Origin: Arcicella sp040387735
Lineage (GTDB): Bacteria > Bacteroidota > Bacteroidia > Cytophagales > Spirosomataceae
Length of the DNA: 64,000 nucleotides
NCBI GenBank assembly: GCA_040387735.1
Contig: JAZKDE010000043.1
Span: forward strand, 1-64,000
Direction: 5' to 3'
Every line of letters starts with the position of its first letter. The stretch's first letter is position 1. The notes under the pieces were generated by a model that had not been told where the DNA came from, searched no databases, and saw only the letters and a program-made list of their open reading frames with translations. Below are positions 37,901 through 46,038 of the stretch, piece by piece. A program made the translations under genes and the position numbers.

Positions 37901-38125
37901 CATTCCCGGGACTCCATTAATGGCTCTTTCGAGTGGCGTAACTACGGCTTTGGCACAAACTTCGGCATTTGCACCCGTGTATTTTGTGGTAACTGAAACG
38001 GCAGGTGGAGCAATATCTGGGTATTGCGTAATGGGAAGCCCTCCCATAGCTAAAACTCCCAAAAGCACAATAAATGTGGAAATGACCAGTGATAAAACGG
38101 GTCGGTTGATGAAATTTGTAAACAT
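34967..38125 (-). CDS. RND multidrug efflux transporter (HAE1/AcrB family)
   Basis: A 1052-aa inner-membrane proton-driven pump exporting hydrophobic or amphiphilic compounds. The N-terminal FINRPVLSLVISTFIVLLG...LPITQYPDIAPP is the HAE1 signature. TM4 carries the paired aspartates' motif GIVVDNAIVVVEAV. Two large periplasmic porter/docking loops flank the duplicated membrane halves. The C-terminal half contains MLIGLLGKNAILIVEFA and RFRPILMTSFAFIAGLVPL. The length is typical. The start is the ATG at 38125, 11 bp after the adaptor gene. The substrate range is unknown. Confidence 0.96.
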   Translation of the reverse strand: MFTNFINRPVLSLVISTFIVLLGVLAMGGLPITQYPDIAPPAVSVTTKYTGANAEVCAKAVVTPLERAINGVPGMSYMTSVSGNDGTSIIQVYFEVGTDPNVAAVNVQNRVTTVLDELPEEVIKAGVSTEKEVNSMLMYINLISEDSTVDEKFIYNFADINVLAELKRIDGVGFADIMGSREYAMRVWLKPARMDAYQISAEDIIKALKEQNVEAAPGKVGESSGRAPQSLQYVLRYTGKMTRKEQYENVIIKTTESGEMLRLKDVAELEFGSLDYDVLSKENGKPSAAIVLKQRPGSNASEVIANIKSRLEFLKSTTFPPGMTYTVSYDVSRFLDASIHEVIKTLIEAFILVALVVFLFLQDFRSTLIPVLAVPVSLVGTFAFMQLFGFSINLLTLFALVLAIGIVVDNAIVVVEAVHAKMEEKHLKAREATIEAMDEISGAIIAITLVMSAVFIPVAFLSGPVGVFYRQFSVTMAISIVISGVNALTLTPALCALMLKNPHLEVKKENILTRFFDKFNHAYDGLSERYGKLLRVIANRRLITFGILVVFCVATWGVGSVLPTSFIPTEDQGTVYANVTTPVGATLERTEEVMNEIDKIAQKITEVESISSLSGFSMMTDGVGASFGMSTINLKAWDNRKATANDIIAQLTAKTKHIKDAEIQFFPPPAVPGFGNASGFEVRLLDKTGTGNLQKTAEVANKFITTLKKRPEIKDAFSSFNPNFPQYMIHVDQDMAAKKGISVDAAMSNLQSLIGSFYATNFILYGQMYKVMIQADPKYRALPEDIMKLRIKNKSGEMVPYAIFSRIERVYGPEQLTRYNMYVSAMLNGEAAKGYSSGDAIRAIEEVAKTELPRGYTYEWSGMTREEVLSGNQVIGVFIICLIFVYLLLSAQYESFLLPLPVILSLPVGIFGSLFFLYLFGLENNIYAQVAMVMLIGLLGKNAILIVEFAVLQQKQGKTLLKAAVGGAVARFRPILMTSFAFIAGLVPLMFASGAGAIGNKTIGTAAAGGMLFGTLFGVIVIPGLYVIFAGMSIGKRKKKTKKTLEETYVEA

Positions 38126-38136
38126 AAGAAAGAGGT

Positions 38137-39270
38137 TTATTTTGGTGTGCTAACGTAAGCTAATTCTTTAGAAATGGTGTTCATTGCCACAAATTGAGGT
38201 TTCACAATCATTCCATCTTTGACATTTTGGATTCCTTCGTAAATAATCCTGTCATCTTCGTTCAAACCAGCATCAATAATATAATAATGTGGTATTCGGT
38301 GAGTGGAAACAATCGCCTTAGATTTCACCCGATTTTTGTTATCAATCACGTAAACGTACATTCGGTCTTGAATTTCAAATGTGGCTTTTTGTGGAATAAT
38401 CAACGCATTTTTATACCTTTTCAGTAACCTAACTTTACCGCTTGCTCCGTGTTTTAGGATTTTTTCGGGATTGTCAAATCTCGCTCTAAAAGCAATATTG
38501 CCCGTATTTGGGTCAATTTCACCTTCGGTAGTTTCAACTTTTCCTTTAAATGGATGCTCTTCGCCATTCGCTAAAATGAGGGTTACATTTTTTGACTGTT
38601 GAGCATTTTCTTTAAAATTAGAAATGTAATTGAGGTATTCTTTTTCCGAAACATCAAAGTAAGCAAAGACTTCTCCGTTGTTTGAAATATTGGTCAAAAG
38701 TGTTCCGTCTTCAATCAATGAGCCTATTTTATTGGGAATTCTGTTTACGATTCCATTAAACGGAGCTTTAATAAGGGTATAGGTCAATTGAATTCTGGAG
38801 AATGATTCGTTAGATTTTGCCTCGTCAACTTTGGCTTTCATCATATCAACTTTATTCTTGGCAGCTTCTAATTCTGTGTTTGAAACGACATTTTTCTCTA
38901 CCAATCTTTTGGTATTGCTCAGTTCAATTTCTGCCGCTTTTAACTCTGTGATGGTACTTCTCAGAATAGCCCCTGCTTTGGCGACGTGTTCGTCTAATTC
39001 TGGATTATGAATGCGGAAGAGAATTTGCCCTTGTTTAACATATTTCCCTTCATCAATATAAATCTTATCGAGATAACCCTTAATTCTCGCCCTGATTTCT
39101 ACATTTTGTACGGCATTAATTTCCGCTACATAATCAGTCGACAAGGTAGTGTCAATCAAAATTGGCGAGGTTACAGGAAAACTTTCTACAACCTGTTTTT
39201 CTTCTTTTTCTTTGGTGGTACATGATAGCAAAATCGCCACTATCAATGTACTGAATAGCAGATGTTTCAT
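38137..39270 (-). CDS. RND efflux periplasmic adaptor (membrane fusion protein)
   Basis: A 377-aa lipoprotein linking the inner-membrane pump to the outer-membrane channel. The signal ends at LLSC (Cys17). It has a lipoyl-like half-motif (IRARIKGYLDKIYIDEGKYVKQGQILFRI), a coiled-coil hairpin (about 100-150), the second lipoyl half (LIKAPFNGIVNRI.NKIGSLI) and beta-barrel/membrane-proximal domains. The start is the ATG at 39270; the frame continues to a TTG at 39363 but those residues precede the signal. First gene of the adaptor-pump-channel operon. Confidence 0.95.
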   Translation of the reverse strand: MKHLLFSTLIVAILLSCTTKEKEEKQVVESFPVTSPILIDTTLSTDYVAEINAVQNVEIRARIKGYLDKIYIDEGKYVKQGQILFRIHNPELDEHVAKAGAILRSTITELKAAEIELSNTKRLVEKNVVSNTELEAAKNKVDMMKAKVDEAKSNESFSRIQLTYTLIKAPFNGIVNRIPNKIGSLIEDGTLLTNISNNGEVFAYFDVSEKEYLNYISNFKENAQQSKNVTLILANGEEHPFKGKVETTEGEIDPNTGNIAFRARFDNPEKILKHGASGKVRLLKRYKNALIIPQKATFEIQDRMYVYVIDNKNRVKSKAIVSTHRIPHYYIIDAGLNEDDRIIYEGIQNVKDGMIVKPQFVAMNTISKELAYVSTPK

Positions 39271-39468
39271 AAATTTTAAGTAATTAAAACTGGATAGATT
39301 AACGAGTATTATTGAATATATAGCAATTTCATCTGACCCTATAAATGAGTCAGAGCAAGTCAAATTGCTTTATTAAAACTATATAAAATACATAACTAAC
39401 TTATTCTTAGATATTTATCAAAGAATAAACATAGCGATTGATTAGATTAAAAGAATTTTATGAGAAAC

Positions 39469-39774
39469 TCACGGAGGGGGAGGATTCTGCTCTAAATAAA
39501 TATCATAAACCCTTAGCAGATAAGAAGTTGTGGGGTGAGTAACGGGAAGTTCAAACTTAAAAAGGTAAATATTTAGATTTGGGACGTATTCGATTTGAGT
39601 TATATCGCCAAGACTTGAGTCAGAAGTCATATCATCTTCTGAATTTTCAAGTTCATCGTCCATCGAAAATTCAATATTTTTGGTCAATGAATGGTAAATA
39701 ATAACTCCTCCACTAATTAATGGAATTAGTAATATCAGCAAAAAATATATCTTCTTTTTCAACAACCTAAACAT
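39469..39774 (-). CDS. Small membrane-anchored hypothetical protein
   Basis: 101 aa with an N-terminal transmembrane helix (KKIYFLLILLIPLISGGVIIY) preceded by basic residues, then a strongly acidic stretch (DDELENSEDDMTSD) and a short beta-rich tail ending in PPPP. I do not recognise a family. The start is the ATG at 39774. It lies alone between clpB and the RND operon, on the same strand as both. Confidence 0.55.
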   Translation of the reverse strand: MFRLLKKKIYFLLILLIPLISGGVIIYHSLTKNIEFSMDDELENSEDDMTSDSSLGDITQIEYVPNLNIYLFKFELPVTHPTTSYLLRVYDIYLEQNPPPP

Positions 39775-39944
39775 AGTTTTCTTGATGATTTTGAAAACAA
39801 ATATACTTTACCATTTTTTTGGAAAGGGCTTTATGACCTTAAAAAAGCCTTAGAATGATACCAATCCGTAGATTGTTTCGACCAAATCCTCGTGTTCGAG
39901 CTAATAAAATACAGCCTTTGAGTACAAATACGGATATTTTTTAC

Positions 39945-39978
39945 GCAAAAAAGCCAACCTGATTTTAGGTTGGCTTTT
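39945..39978 (-). terminator. Terminator of clpB
   Basis: A 12-bp stem, AAAAGCCAACCT (39949-39960) with AGGTTGGCTTTT (39967-39978), lies 25 bp beyond the clpB stop. On the minus strand it is followed by Ts. Confidence 0.88.
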
Positions 39979-40002
39979 CTCAATTTGCATAACTGAATTC
40001 GC

Positions 40003-42609
40003 TTATAATAAAGGTTCTTCAGCCTTAATATTTTCAAACATCACTTTCCCATCTTCACCCAATTCCATCATCACCACCGAATCTTTGCTGATGTAATTTC
40101 CTAAGATTTGTTTTGAAAGTTCATTCAAAATTCTTTTTTGCATTACTCGTTTCAAAGGTCTTGCACCCATCGTTGGCTCGTAACCCTCATCAGCTAATTC
40201 TAAAAGTGCGGCATCTGATGCCTCTAAAAGAATTCCTTGTTCTTTCAAACGTTCTTGAATTTGACGGAATTGAATTCTTACAATTTGTCCTAAATTCTCT
40301 TTTGAAAGTGGCTCAAACATCACGATTTCATCCACACGATTCAAGAATTCTGGACGCACTACTTGTTTCAACAATACCATCACTTCTTCTTTGGCTTTTT
40401 CCATCACAATATGATTATTCCAACCTTCCATTTCCCCCATTTTCTCTTGAATAATATGACTACCAATATTTGAAGTCATGATGATAATGGTATTCTTGAA
40501 ATTCGCAATCCGACCTTTATTATCTGTCAAACGACCATCATCCAAAACCTGTAAAAGAATGTTCCAAACGTCTGGGTGAGCTTTTTCTATTTCGTCCAAA
40601 AGAATAACTGAATACGGTTTTCTACGTACCGCCTCGGTCAATTGTCCGCCTTCATCGTAGCCAACGTAGCCTGGAGGAGAGCCTATCATACGGCTAACGG
40701 CGTGACGTTCTTGGTATTCCGACATATCAATTCTAATCATGGCGTTTTCATCATTGAACAAATAATCTGCCAACGCTTTCGCCAATTCGGTTTTCCCAAC
40801 TCCCGTTGTTCCCAAGAAAATAAATGAGCCAATCGGACGTTTTGGGTCTTGCATTCCCGCTCTTGAACGACGCACCGCATCCGAAATCGCCTCGATAGCC
40901 TCGGTTTGTCCAGCCACTCGCAAGCCCAATTCTTCTTCCATGTGCAGCAATTTTTCTTGTTCCGCACGCATCATTTTCGAAACTGGAACGCCCGTCCACT
41001 TTGCCACAATTTCAGCAATATTTTCCGCCGTAACTTCCTCCTGCAACATCGTCGAGTTCTCGTGTTCAATGGTTGATTTTTGAGCTTGAGCCAATTTTGC
41101 CTCCGCTTCTACCAATTTACCGTAACGAATCTCCGCCACTTTTCCGTAGTCACCAGCTCTTTCGGCTTGTTCTGCCTCCAATTTCAACTTATCAATATTC
41201 TCTTTTTCCTGACGAATACCGTTCAAAATATCTTTTTCGCCTTGCCATTTAGCCATTAAATCGGTTTTCTTATCCGTTAATTCAGCTAAATCGTGGCTAA
41301 TAATTTTCTCTCTTTCTACGTTATTTTCTCTTCTAATTGCCTCACGTTCAATCTCTAATTGCATAATTTTACGTTGCAAATCATCAATTTCTTCGGGAAC
41401 AGAATCTATTTCAATTCTCATTTTTGCGGCTGCTTCGTCCATTAAATCAATGGCTTTATCAGGTAAAAAACGGTCTGAAATATAACGGCTCGATAATTCT
41501 ACGGCGGCAATAACGGCATCATCTTGGATACGAACCCCGTGATGCAATTCGTATTTTTCTTTAATTCCTCTCAAAATTGAAATGGCATCCGTTTCGTCAG
41601 GTTCATCCACAATAACCATCTGAAAACGTCTTTCAAGTGCCTTATCTTTCTCAATATATTTTTGATATTCCTTCAAAGTTGTCGCCCCGATTGCGTGCAA
41701 TTCTCCACGAGCCAAAGCAGGTTTCAACAAATTGGCTGCATCCATTGCCGACTCTCCTCCACCCGCACCAATCAGCGTATGAATTTCATCAATGAATAAA
41801 ACAATATCACCCTCCGAATCCGTAACTTCCTTAATTACAGCTTTTAAGCGTTCCTCAAATTCACCTTTATATTTTGCACCCGCAATCAAAAGTCCCATAT
41901 CAAGGGTATAAATAATCTTTGATTTTAGGTTTTCGGGAACGTCACCCAACACAATTCTTTGGGCAAGCCCTTCTACGATAGCCGTTTTTCCAACGCCAGG
42001 TTCACCCACTAACATTGGGTTATTTTTGGTTCTACGAGATAAAATCTGTAAAACCCTTCTAATTTCTTCATCTCGACCAATTACAGGGTCAATTTTTCCT
42101 GATTTGGCGAGTTCATTTAAGTTGATGGCGTAGCGTTCCAAAGAACGGTATGTTGCTTCTGCGTTTTGGTCTTTCACGTTGGTATTTCCTCTTAATTCTT
42201 TAATAGCTTCTTTTACCAGTTTTTCTTTAAATCCATTGTCTTTCAACAAGTTAGCTACCGAATCTTTTCCTAATGAAAGTGCTAACAATAACAATTCAAT
42301 AGAAATATATTCGTCCTGAAACTCCTTCATCAAACTCTCTGCTTTGGTCATCGCAGTATGCGAATCATTAGCAAAATATGGCTGTCCTCCACCCGAAACC
42401 TTGGGATAAGCATTCACCAACTCGTCCAATTTAGGCAGAAAAACAGCTTGATTTACACCCAATTTTTTCATCAAAAATTGCGTAGTATTCGGTTCTTCTT
42501 CAATAATTGCTTTGAGCAAATGCCCTGTTTCAAGGGCTTGTTGCCCATTGGCGGTAGCAATCGAGGCCGCCTGTTGGATTACCTCCTGCGTTTTAGTTGT
42601 ATATTTCAT
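40003..42609 (-). CDS. clpB: ATP-dependent disaggregase ClpB
   Basis: An 868-aa hexameric chaperone that works with DnaK to pull proteins from aggregates. Order: Clp N-terminal domain (1-145), first AAA+ domain with Walker A GEPGVGKT (202-209) and Walker B VLFIDEIHTL, the coiled-coil M-domain (about 400-520) that distinguishes ClpB, second AAA+ with GTTGVGKT and VILLDEIEKAH, then the ClpB D2-small domain. The LDMGLLIAGAKYKGEFEERLK pore region is present. The start is the ATG at 42609. It is expected to be heat-inducible, but no such site was identified upstream. Confidence 0.97.
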   Translation of the reverse strand: MKYTTKTQEVIQQAASIATANGQQALETGHLLKAIIEEEPNTTQFLMKKLGVNQAVFLPKLDELVNAYPKVSGGGQPYFANDSHTAMTKAESLMKEFQDEYISIELLLLALSLGKDSVANLLKDNGFKEKLVKEAIKELRGNTNVKDQNAEATYRSLERYAINLNELAKSGKIDPVIGRDEEIRRVLQILSRRTKNNPMLVGEPGVGKTAIVEGLAQRIVLGDVPENLKSKIIYTLDMGLLIAGAKYKGEFEERLKAVIKEVTDSEGDIVLFIDEIHTLIGAGGGESAMDAANLLKPALARGELHAIGATTLKEYQKYIEKDKALERRFQMVIVDEPDETDAISILRGIKEKYELHHGVRIQDDAVIAAVELSSRYISDRFLPDKAIDLMDEAAAKMRIEIDSVPEEIDDLQRKIMQLEIEREAIRRENNVEREKIISHDLAELTDKKTDLMAKWQGEKDILNGIRQEKENIDKLKLEAEQAERAGDYGKVAEIRYGKLVEAEAKLAQAQKSTIEHENSTMLQEEVTAENIAEIVAKWTGVPVSKMMRAEQEKLLHMEEELGLRVAGQTEAIEAISDAVRRSRAGMQDPKRPIGSFIFLGTTGVGKTELAKALADYLFNDENAMIRIDMSEYQERHAVSRMIGSPPGYVGYDEGGQLTEAVRRKPYSVILLDEIEKAHPDVWNILLQVLDDGRLTDNKGRIANFKNTIIIMTSNIGSHIIQEKMGEMEGWNNHIVMEKAKEEVMVLLKQVVRPEFLNRVDEIVMFEPLSKENLGQIVRIQFRQIQERLKEQGILLEASDAALLELADEGYEPTMGARPLKRVMQKRILNELSKQILGNYISKDSVVMMELGEDGKVMFENIKAEEPLL

Positions 42610-43028
42610 TCTTTTCTGAGGTTAAAGGGAGAAGCTATCAATGTATTTTGAATTCCTTCTCGGATACTTATCCCCAATTTTTACGCCAAGCTAATATTTC
42701 GGAAATTATGACCTAAAAGTGAACTATAAAAACATAAAAACACGCCAAAATGGCTACAAATCAACATTTATGGCAGTTTTTAAAATTGACAATTATCGGT
42801 TTATCAGATTTAAGATTGGACAAAATTTTCTGATATATCCATTAAATAAACTTACTAAATCACACACCTTATTTTCACTTACTACACAAAAAAAACAGCC
42901 TCCCGAAATATTCAGGAAGCTGTATGCTATTCACCTAACCACTAAAATAGTTTATTTTAAAAAGCCAATTGCCAAATATTGGTTGCCTAAAAACCCCTTA
43001 AAAGGCAAAAATTTGACAAAGGCTTTTT
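42610..43028. other. clpB-LytTR intergenic region
   Basis: 419 bp without a credible gene; a 108-codon plus-strand frame here is basic and of low complexity and crosses a terminator. It contains the clpB promoter region (not resolved) and the LytTR terminator described separately. Confidence 0.5.
42888..42923 (-). terminator. Strand-specific terminator downstream of LytTR gene 1
   Basis: Arms 42895-42907 and 42911-42923 around loop ATA. Two positions are C/A mismatches in plus-strand RNA but G-U wobble pairs in minus-strand RNA. So a continuous 13-bp stem forms only on the minus strand, where eight Ts follow. It lies about 105 bp after the LytTR stop at 43029. Confidence 0.65.
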
Positions 43029-43418
43029 TTACTTTCTTTGCTTAAAACTTCTCAACTGCTGTTGAAATTCAGTTTTACGTCTTCTTGAAATCTCAATTCT
43101 TTGCCCAGTTTGCATCGTCACCGATACATCTCCTGATAATTCAACGTCTTTTAAATAGTTAAGGTTAATGAGGTAAGACTTTCTAATCCGAGCGAAATCA
43201 TACTGTTGAAACCTTTCGCAAAAATCTTTTAAAGTCTTAGAAATCAATATTTTCTTTCCATTAATTAGGTGTACATGAGTATAATTTCCATCACCTTCTA
43301 ACATCATTATATCGTCAATAACGATTGATGTTTTCATTCGGTCTGTGTAAATAACTGGGTGAAAGTTATTTTTAAAATTGGCGGTTGGATAAGCATAACT
43401 CTGTACTGCAGTGTTCAT
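43029..43418 (-). CDS. Stand-alone LytTR DNA-binding protein 1
   Basis: A 129-aa protein. Residues ~30-125 form a LytTR domain: DDIMMLEGDGNYTHVHLINGKKILISKTLKDF, FARIRKSYLINLNYLKDV and the C-terminal RQRIEISRRRKTEF-like basic end. There is no receiver domain, so activity must be controlled otherwise. Two similar palindromes lie 84-123 bp upstream (43502-43515, 43530-43541) and may be operators. It diverges from the membrane-sensor gene at 43937. Autoregulation is an inference. Confidence 0.9.
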   Translation of the reverse strand: MNTAVQSYAYPTANFKNNFHPVIYTDRMKTSIVIDDIMMLEGDGNYTHVHLINGKKILISKTLKDFCERFQQYDFARIRKSYLINLNYLKDVELSGDVSVTMQTGQRIEISRRRKTEFQQQLRSFKQRK

Positions 43419-43936
43419 GTTGTTAAGAGATAAGACGGGTTGTGTTAATTTTCTGTTCTATTGAACGATACAAAGTAACTATACCAATCTTTCTTGTTTT
43501 AGCGTAGAATTACGCTATTTTTAAAATCACGTAATTTTACGGTGTGACTTTTTGGCAATAAGTAAGTACCTCCAATACGATTTCGGTAATTTAAATCTTA
43601 TAAATACTTAGTCGAGAAAATCAGTTTTATCGCAACAAAAAGAAGATTAAAATGAACGGTATTCTTTTGCAATTACTTAAATGAGAAAAAGTATCCCATG
43701 AATGCCATAAAAGGGAGACAGAATTGAGCGAGATAGAATGTAGGCCCTATTCTCAAAAATATTTTCTAAAATGATACGATAATTGCAATCTTAAATCTAT
43801 CCATTTTGTGCATAAAATCTTAGGAAAGCGGAAAGAAATAGACTGGTGTAAAGAATTTATAATAATTAAAAAAATATTATAAAAAAAATATAACTTAGTG
43901 ATTGTAATACATTTAGGTTAAAATTAATAGGTTCCT
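43419..43936. promoter_or_regulatory. Divergent LytTR-sensor intergenic region with paired palindromes
   Basis: 518 bp without a gene. GCGTAGAATTACGC (43502-43515) and CGTAATTTTACG (43530-43541) are related palindromes 27 bp apart centre to centre. On the minus strand they sit just upstream of TTACTTTG (43478-43471), which resembles a -7 element of LytTR gene 1. The rest is AT-rich with nothing recognised. Confidence 0.45.
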
Positions 43937-45403
43937 ATGTCTAAGAAATCAGAAAATATTAGTCAGAAAACATACGTAAATCAATTGCGTTCCGAAATTC
44001 TTGCCCAAATCACTGATGAGTGGACGACTAAATGGTCAAAAAATCACGGTACGCATTTTACAGGAATAACCAACTTAATCAATCAAGATTTCTTTTTTGA
44101 TGCTCTACGCATAGATATTGGTTTGCTTCTTGCTCCAAAATGGGGGGACAGAGAAGCCATCAATCGTAATATTTCCACCGATACGATTTGCCGTTTCTTT
44201 GATAGCGATTATGAAAAGACCTTCAGTAAAAATACGCTTGATGTATTAGCTATTTACGCTGGCTACGAAGACTACACGGAATTCAAGAGACAGAATGCCA
44301 ATATTCCTTTAGCTCCAATTGTCAATATTTACACTTTAGTGAGTTCGCCACGAGAAATAAGAGAAATCCCCAAATACATTTATGAATTTCCACAGCGACA
44401 AAAAGCTAATCGCTGGCGTTGGGCAGTATTTTTCACTTGCTTTTTAGCCGCTTTGGGTGGATATTATTATTTCTATCAATACCGTCCTTTTCGTATTTTG
44501 AGTAAAGCAGAAATCTCCAATATCAAATTTGAGATTATCACAAAAAATAATAATTATAATCCATCCAAAGTAACTTTTGCTTACGATTTTAGTAGCTTAG
44601 GAGTTGATAGCATACAAGTTTTTTTTGGAGGAAATAGGGGGATAAGAGAACATCAATCCGAGACATTAACTAAGAAAAAAGGCACTTACACTTTTGATTT
44701 TTACAAACCTGGCTTATATTTCATAGAAATCTATCACCTCAATCAACGATTAAAACGTATTCCCGTTTATTTAAAATCACATGGTTGGGCGTGTTGGTAT
44801 GTAAATAGTGACTGGATAAACACCAATTTCCCTTATAAACATTTTTATGTGAATCAAATAATGTTTTTACATCCCGATAAAATATCGAATGCGTCCCATC
44901 GAAATAATTATAATCAGGTAATAAGAAAATCTGAGATATTCAAGATTTCGACTGATAGTTTGACTTTAGAATATGACCTAAAATACTCTCCCGATGATTA
45001 TGCCATCAGTTGTTATGACCATACTACTGTATTGAGTTTTGATAATAATAGGAAACTATTCTTGATTTTTGGCCGTGAAGGATGTAATGACTTTACGCCC
45101 AAAAATACCTACGCTTTTTTCAATAAAGAATTAAACGAATTTCGCTTTAGCTTTCCTCATATTTTCTATGAATGGACGCATATAAAGTTGCAATGGAAGA
45201 ATAAACGCATTAAGCTATGGCTAAACAATCAACTTGTAAATGATGCTACCAATGATATTCCCACTGGAAACCTTATTGATTTGACCTTAGAATCCAAAGG
45301 TTCTGCGATGTATGACAACTTTCTTATCAGCAATAGTTACACTCAAAAAATAGCCTTCGAGGATAATTTCAACACTATTCCCCAAAATACTACAGGGTAT
45401 TAA
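43937..45403 (+). CDS. Single-pass membrane protein with HTH-like N-domain and lectin-like outer domain
   Basis: A 488-aa protein. The cytoplasmic part (1-158) contains ISTDTICRFFDSDYEKTFSKNTLDVLAIYAGYEDYTEF (78-116 region). This pattern resembles the Bacteroidota domain 'IS.sTLkRlfGy...TLDiLA.ylGYe.w..F', thought to be HTH-like. One transmembrane helix follows at 161-181 (WAVFFTCFLAALGGYYYFY). The outer part has a PKD-like strand region (~200-275) and a concanavalin/LamG-like region (~330-470, for example HIKLQWKNKRIKLWLNNQLV). It lies between two LytTR genes and may be a transmembrane signalling protein. Family and role are inferred. Confidence 0.6.
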   Translation: MSKKSENISQKTYVNQLRSEILAQITDEWTTKWSKNHGTHFTGITNLINQDFFFDALRIDIGLLLAPKWGDREAINRNISTDTICRFFDSDYEKTFSKNTLDVLAIYAGYEDYTEFKRQNANIPLAPIVNIYTLVSSPREIREIPKYIYEFPQRQKANRWRWAVFFTCFLAALGGYYYFYQYRPFRILSKAEISNIKFEIITKNNNYNPSKVTFAYDFSSLGVDSIQVFFGGNRGIREHQSETLTKKKGTYTFDFYKPGLYFIEIYHLNQRLKRIPVYLKSHGWACWYVNSDWINTNFPYKHFYVNQIMFLHPDKISNASHRNNYNQVIRKSEIFKISTDSLTLEYDLKYSPDDYAISCYDHTTVLSFDNNRKLFLIFGREGCNDFTPKNTYAFFNKELNEFRFSFPHIFYEWTHIKLQWKNKRIKLWLNNQLVNDATNDIPTGNLIDLTLESKGSAMYDNFLISNSYTQKIAFEDNFNTIPQNTTGY

Positions 45404-45535
45404 GTAGCAAAAAAAACCACTTGTAACTTGCGGAGAAGCTTGCGAACCTTGCGAAAAGGATTAATAGGCCATATTTGAGATTTTTAATATTATTTAGCAA
45501 ATAATTATTAGCTGCCCAATATTAGACTTCTCACT

Positions 45536-45868
45536 ATGAAACCAAGCTTTATAAACCCCACACTAACCTTAGATACTCGTCAGAATAAGCGAGTGGACAT
45601 TGACCAAATTCTCTTTCTGGAAAGTGACATCAACTACACACACTTCTATTTTAAATCACAAAGGCGTACTATTATGGCTCATTCTCTGAAGCATTTTGAG
45701 GCAGATTTATTGCCACGGGGCTTCCTAAGAATACACCGTTCTTATATCGTAAACTCTCGATTTATTCAAAGTGTTAATCTTTTTGAGAATACTCTTACTC
45801 TTACGGACGGAACGGTGTTGAAGGTGGCAAGACGGAGGGTGAAGGAAATTGCAGGATTTTGTTTCTAA
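45536..45868 (+). CDS. Stand-alone LytTR DNA-binding protein 2
   Basis: A 110-aa protein that is essentially just a LytTR domain: VDIDQILFLESDINYTHFYFKSQRRTIMAHSLKHFE, FLRIHRSYIVNSRFI, LTDGTVLKVARRRVKEI. It shares the pattern of LytTR gene 1 but is clearly divergent. No receiver domain. It is 132 bp downstream of the membrane protein on the same strand. Three CTTGCG units (45427, 45439, 45448) lie in the gap and could be binding sites. It is ended by the 26-bp hairpin before lysS. Confidence 0.88.
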   Translation: MKPSFINPTLTLDTRQNKRVDIDQILFLESDINYTHFYFKSQRRTIMAHSLKHFEADLLPRGFLRIHRSYIVNSRFIQSVNLFENTLTLTDGTVLKVARRRVKEIAGFCF

Positions 45869-45940
45869 CCAATATTTTTTACTTCATTTGATATTTGACT
45901 ACTAAAAGCTATAAATGAATTTCAATATTTGTATTGTATT

Positions 45941-46001
45941 ACCTACTGATAAACAAAAAGAGCCTGACCAAAAACCAGGCTCTTTTTGTTTATCAGTAGG
46001 T
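45941..46001 (+). terminator. 26-bp perfect hairpin between LytTR 2 and lysS
   Basis: Arms 45941-45966 and 45976-46001 pair without mismatch over 26 bp (ACTGATAAACAAAAAGAG core, 9-nt loop). It acts as the terminator of LytTR gene 2, but its right arm also contains the -33 element of the lysS promoter. Confidence 0.85.
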
Positions 46002-46015
46002 TTATGGTAATTTTG
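45985..46015 (+). promoter_or_regulatory. lysS promoter (TTTG-N19-TAATTTTG)
   Basis: TTTG at 45985-45988, exactly 19 bp, then TAATTTTG at 46008-46015: a full match to the Bacteroidota consensus TTTG-N19-TAnnTTTG. Transcription would begin near 46020, about 20 bp before the lysS ATG. Confidence 0.75.
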
Positions 46016-46038
46016 TAGGATAATCACATTCAGAGAAA

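Noticed and set aside
40003..42609. ClpC or ClpA instead of ClpB
   Set aside because: The long coiled-coil middle domain between the two AAA+ domains is the ClpB type, and there is no ClpP-docking loop pattern that I could recognise.
42719..43045. 108-codon plus-strand ORF downstream of clpB
   Set aside because: Low-complexity basic composition, crosses the LytTR terminator and runs into the 3' end of the LytTR gene on the other strand.
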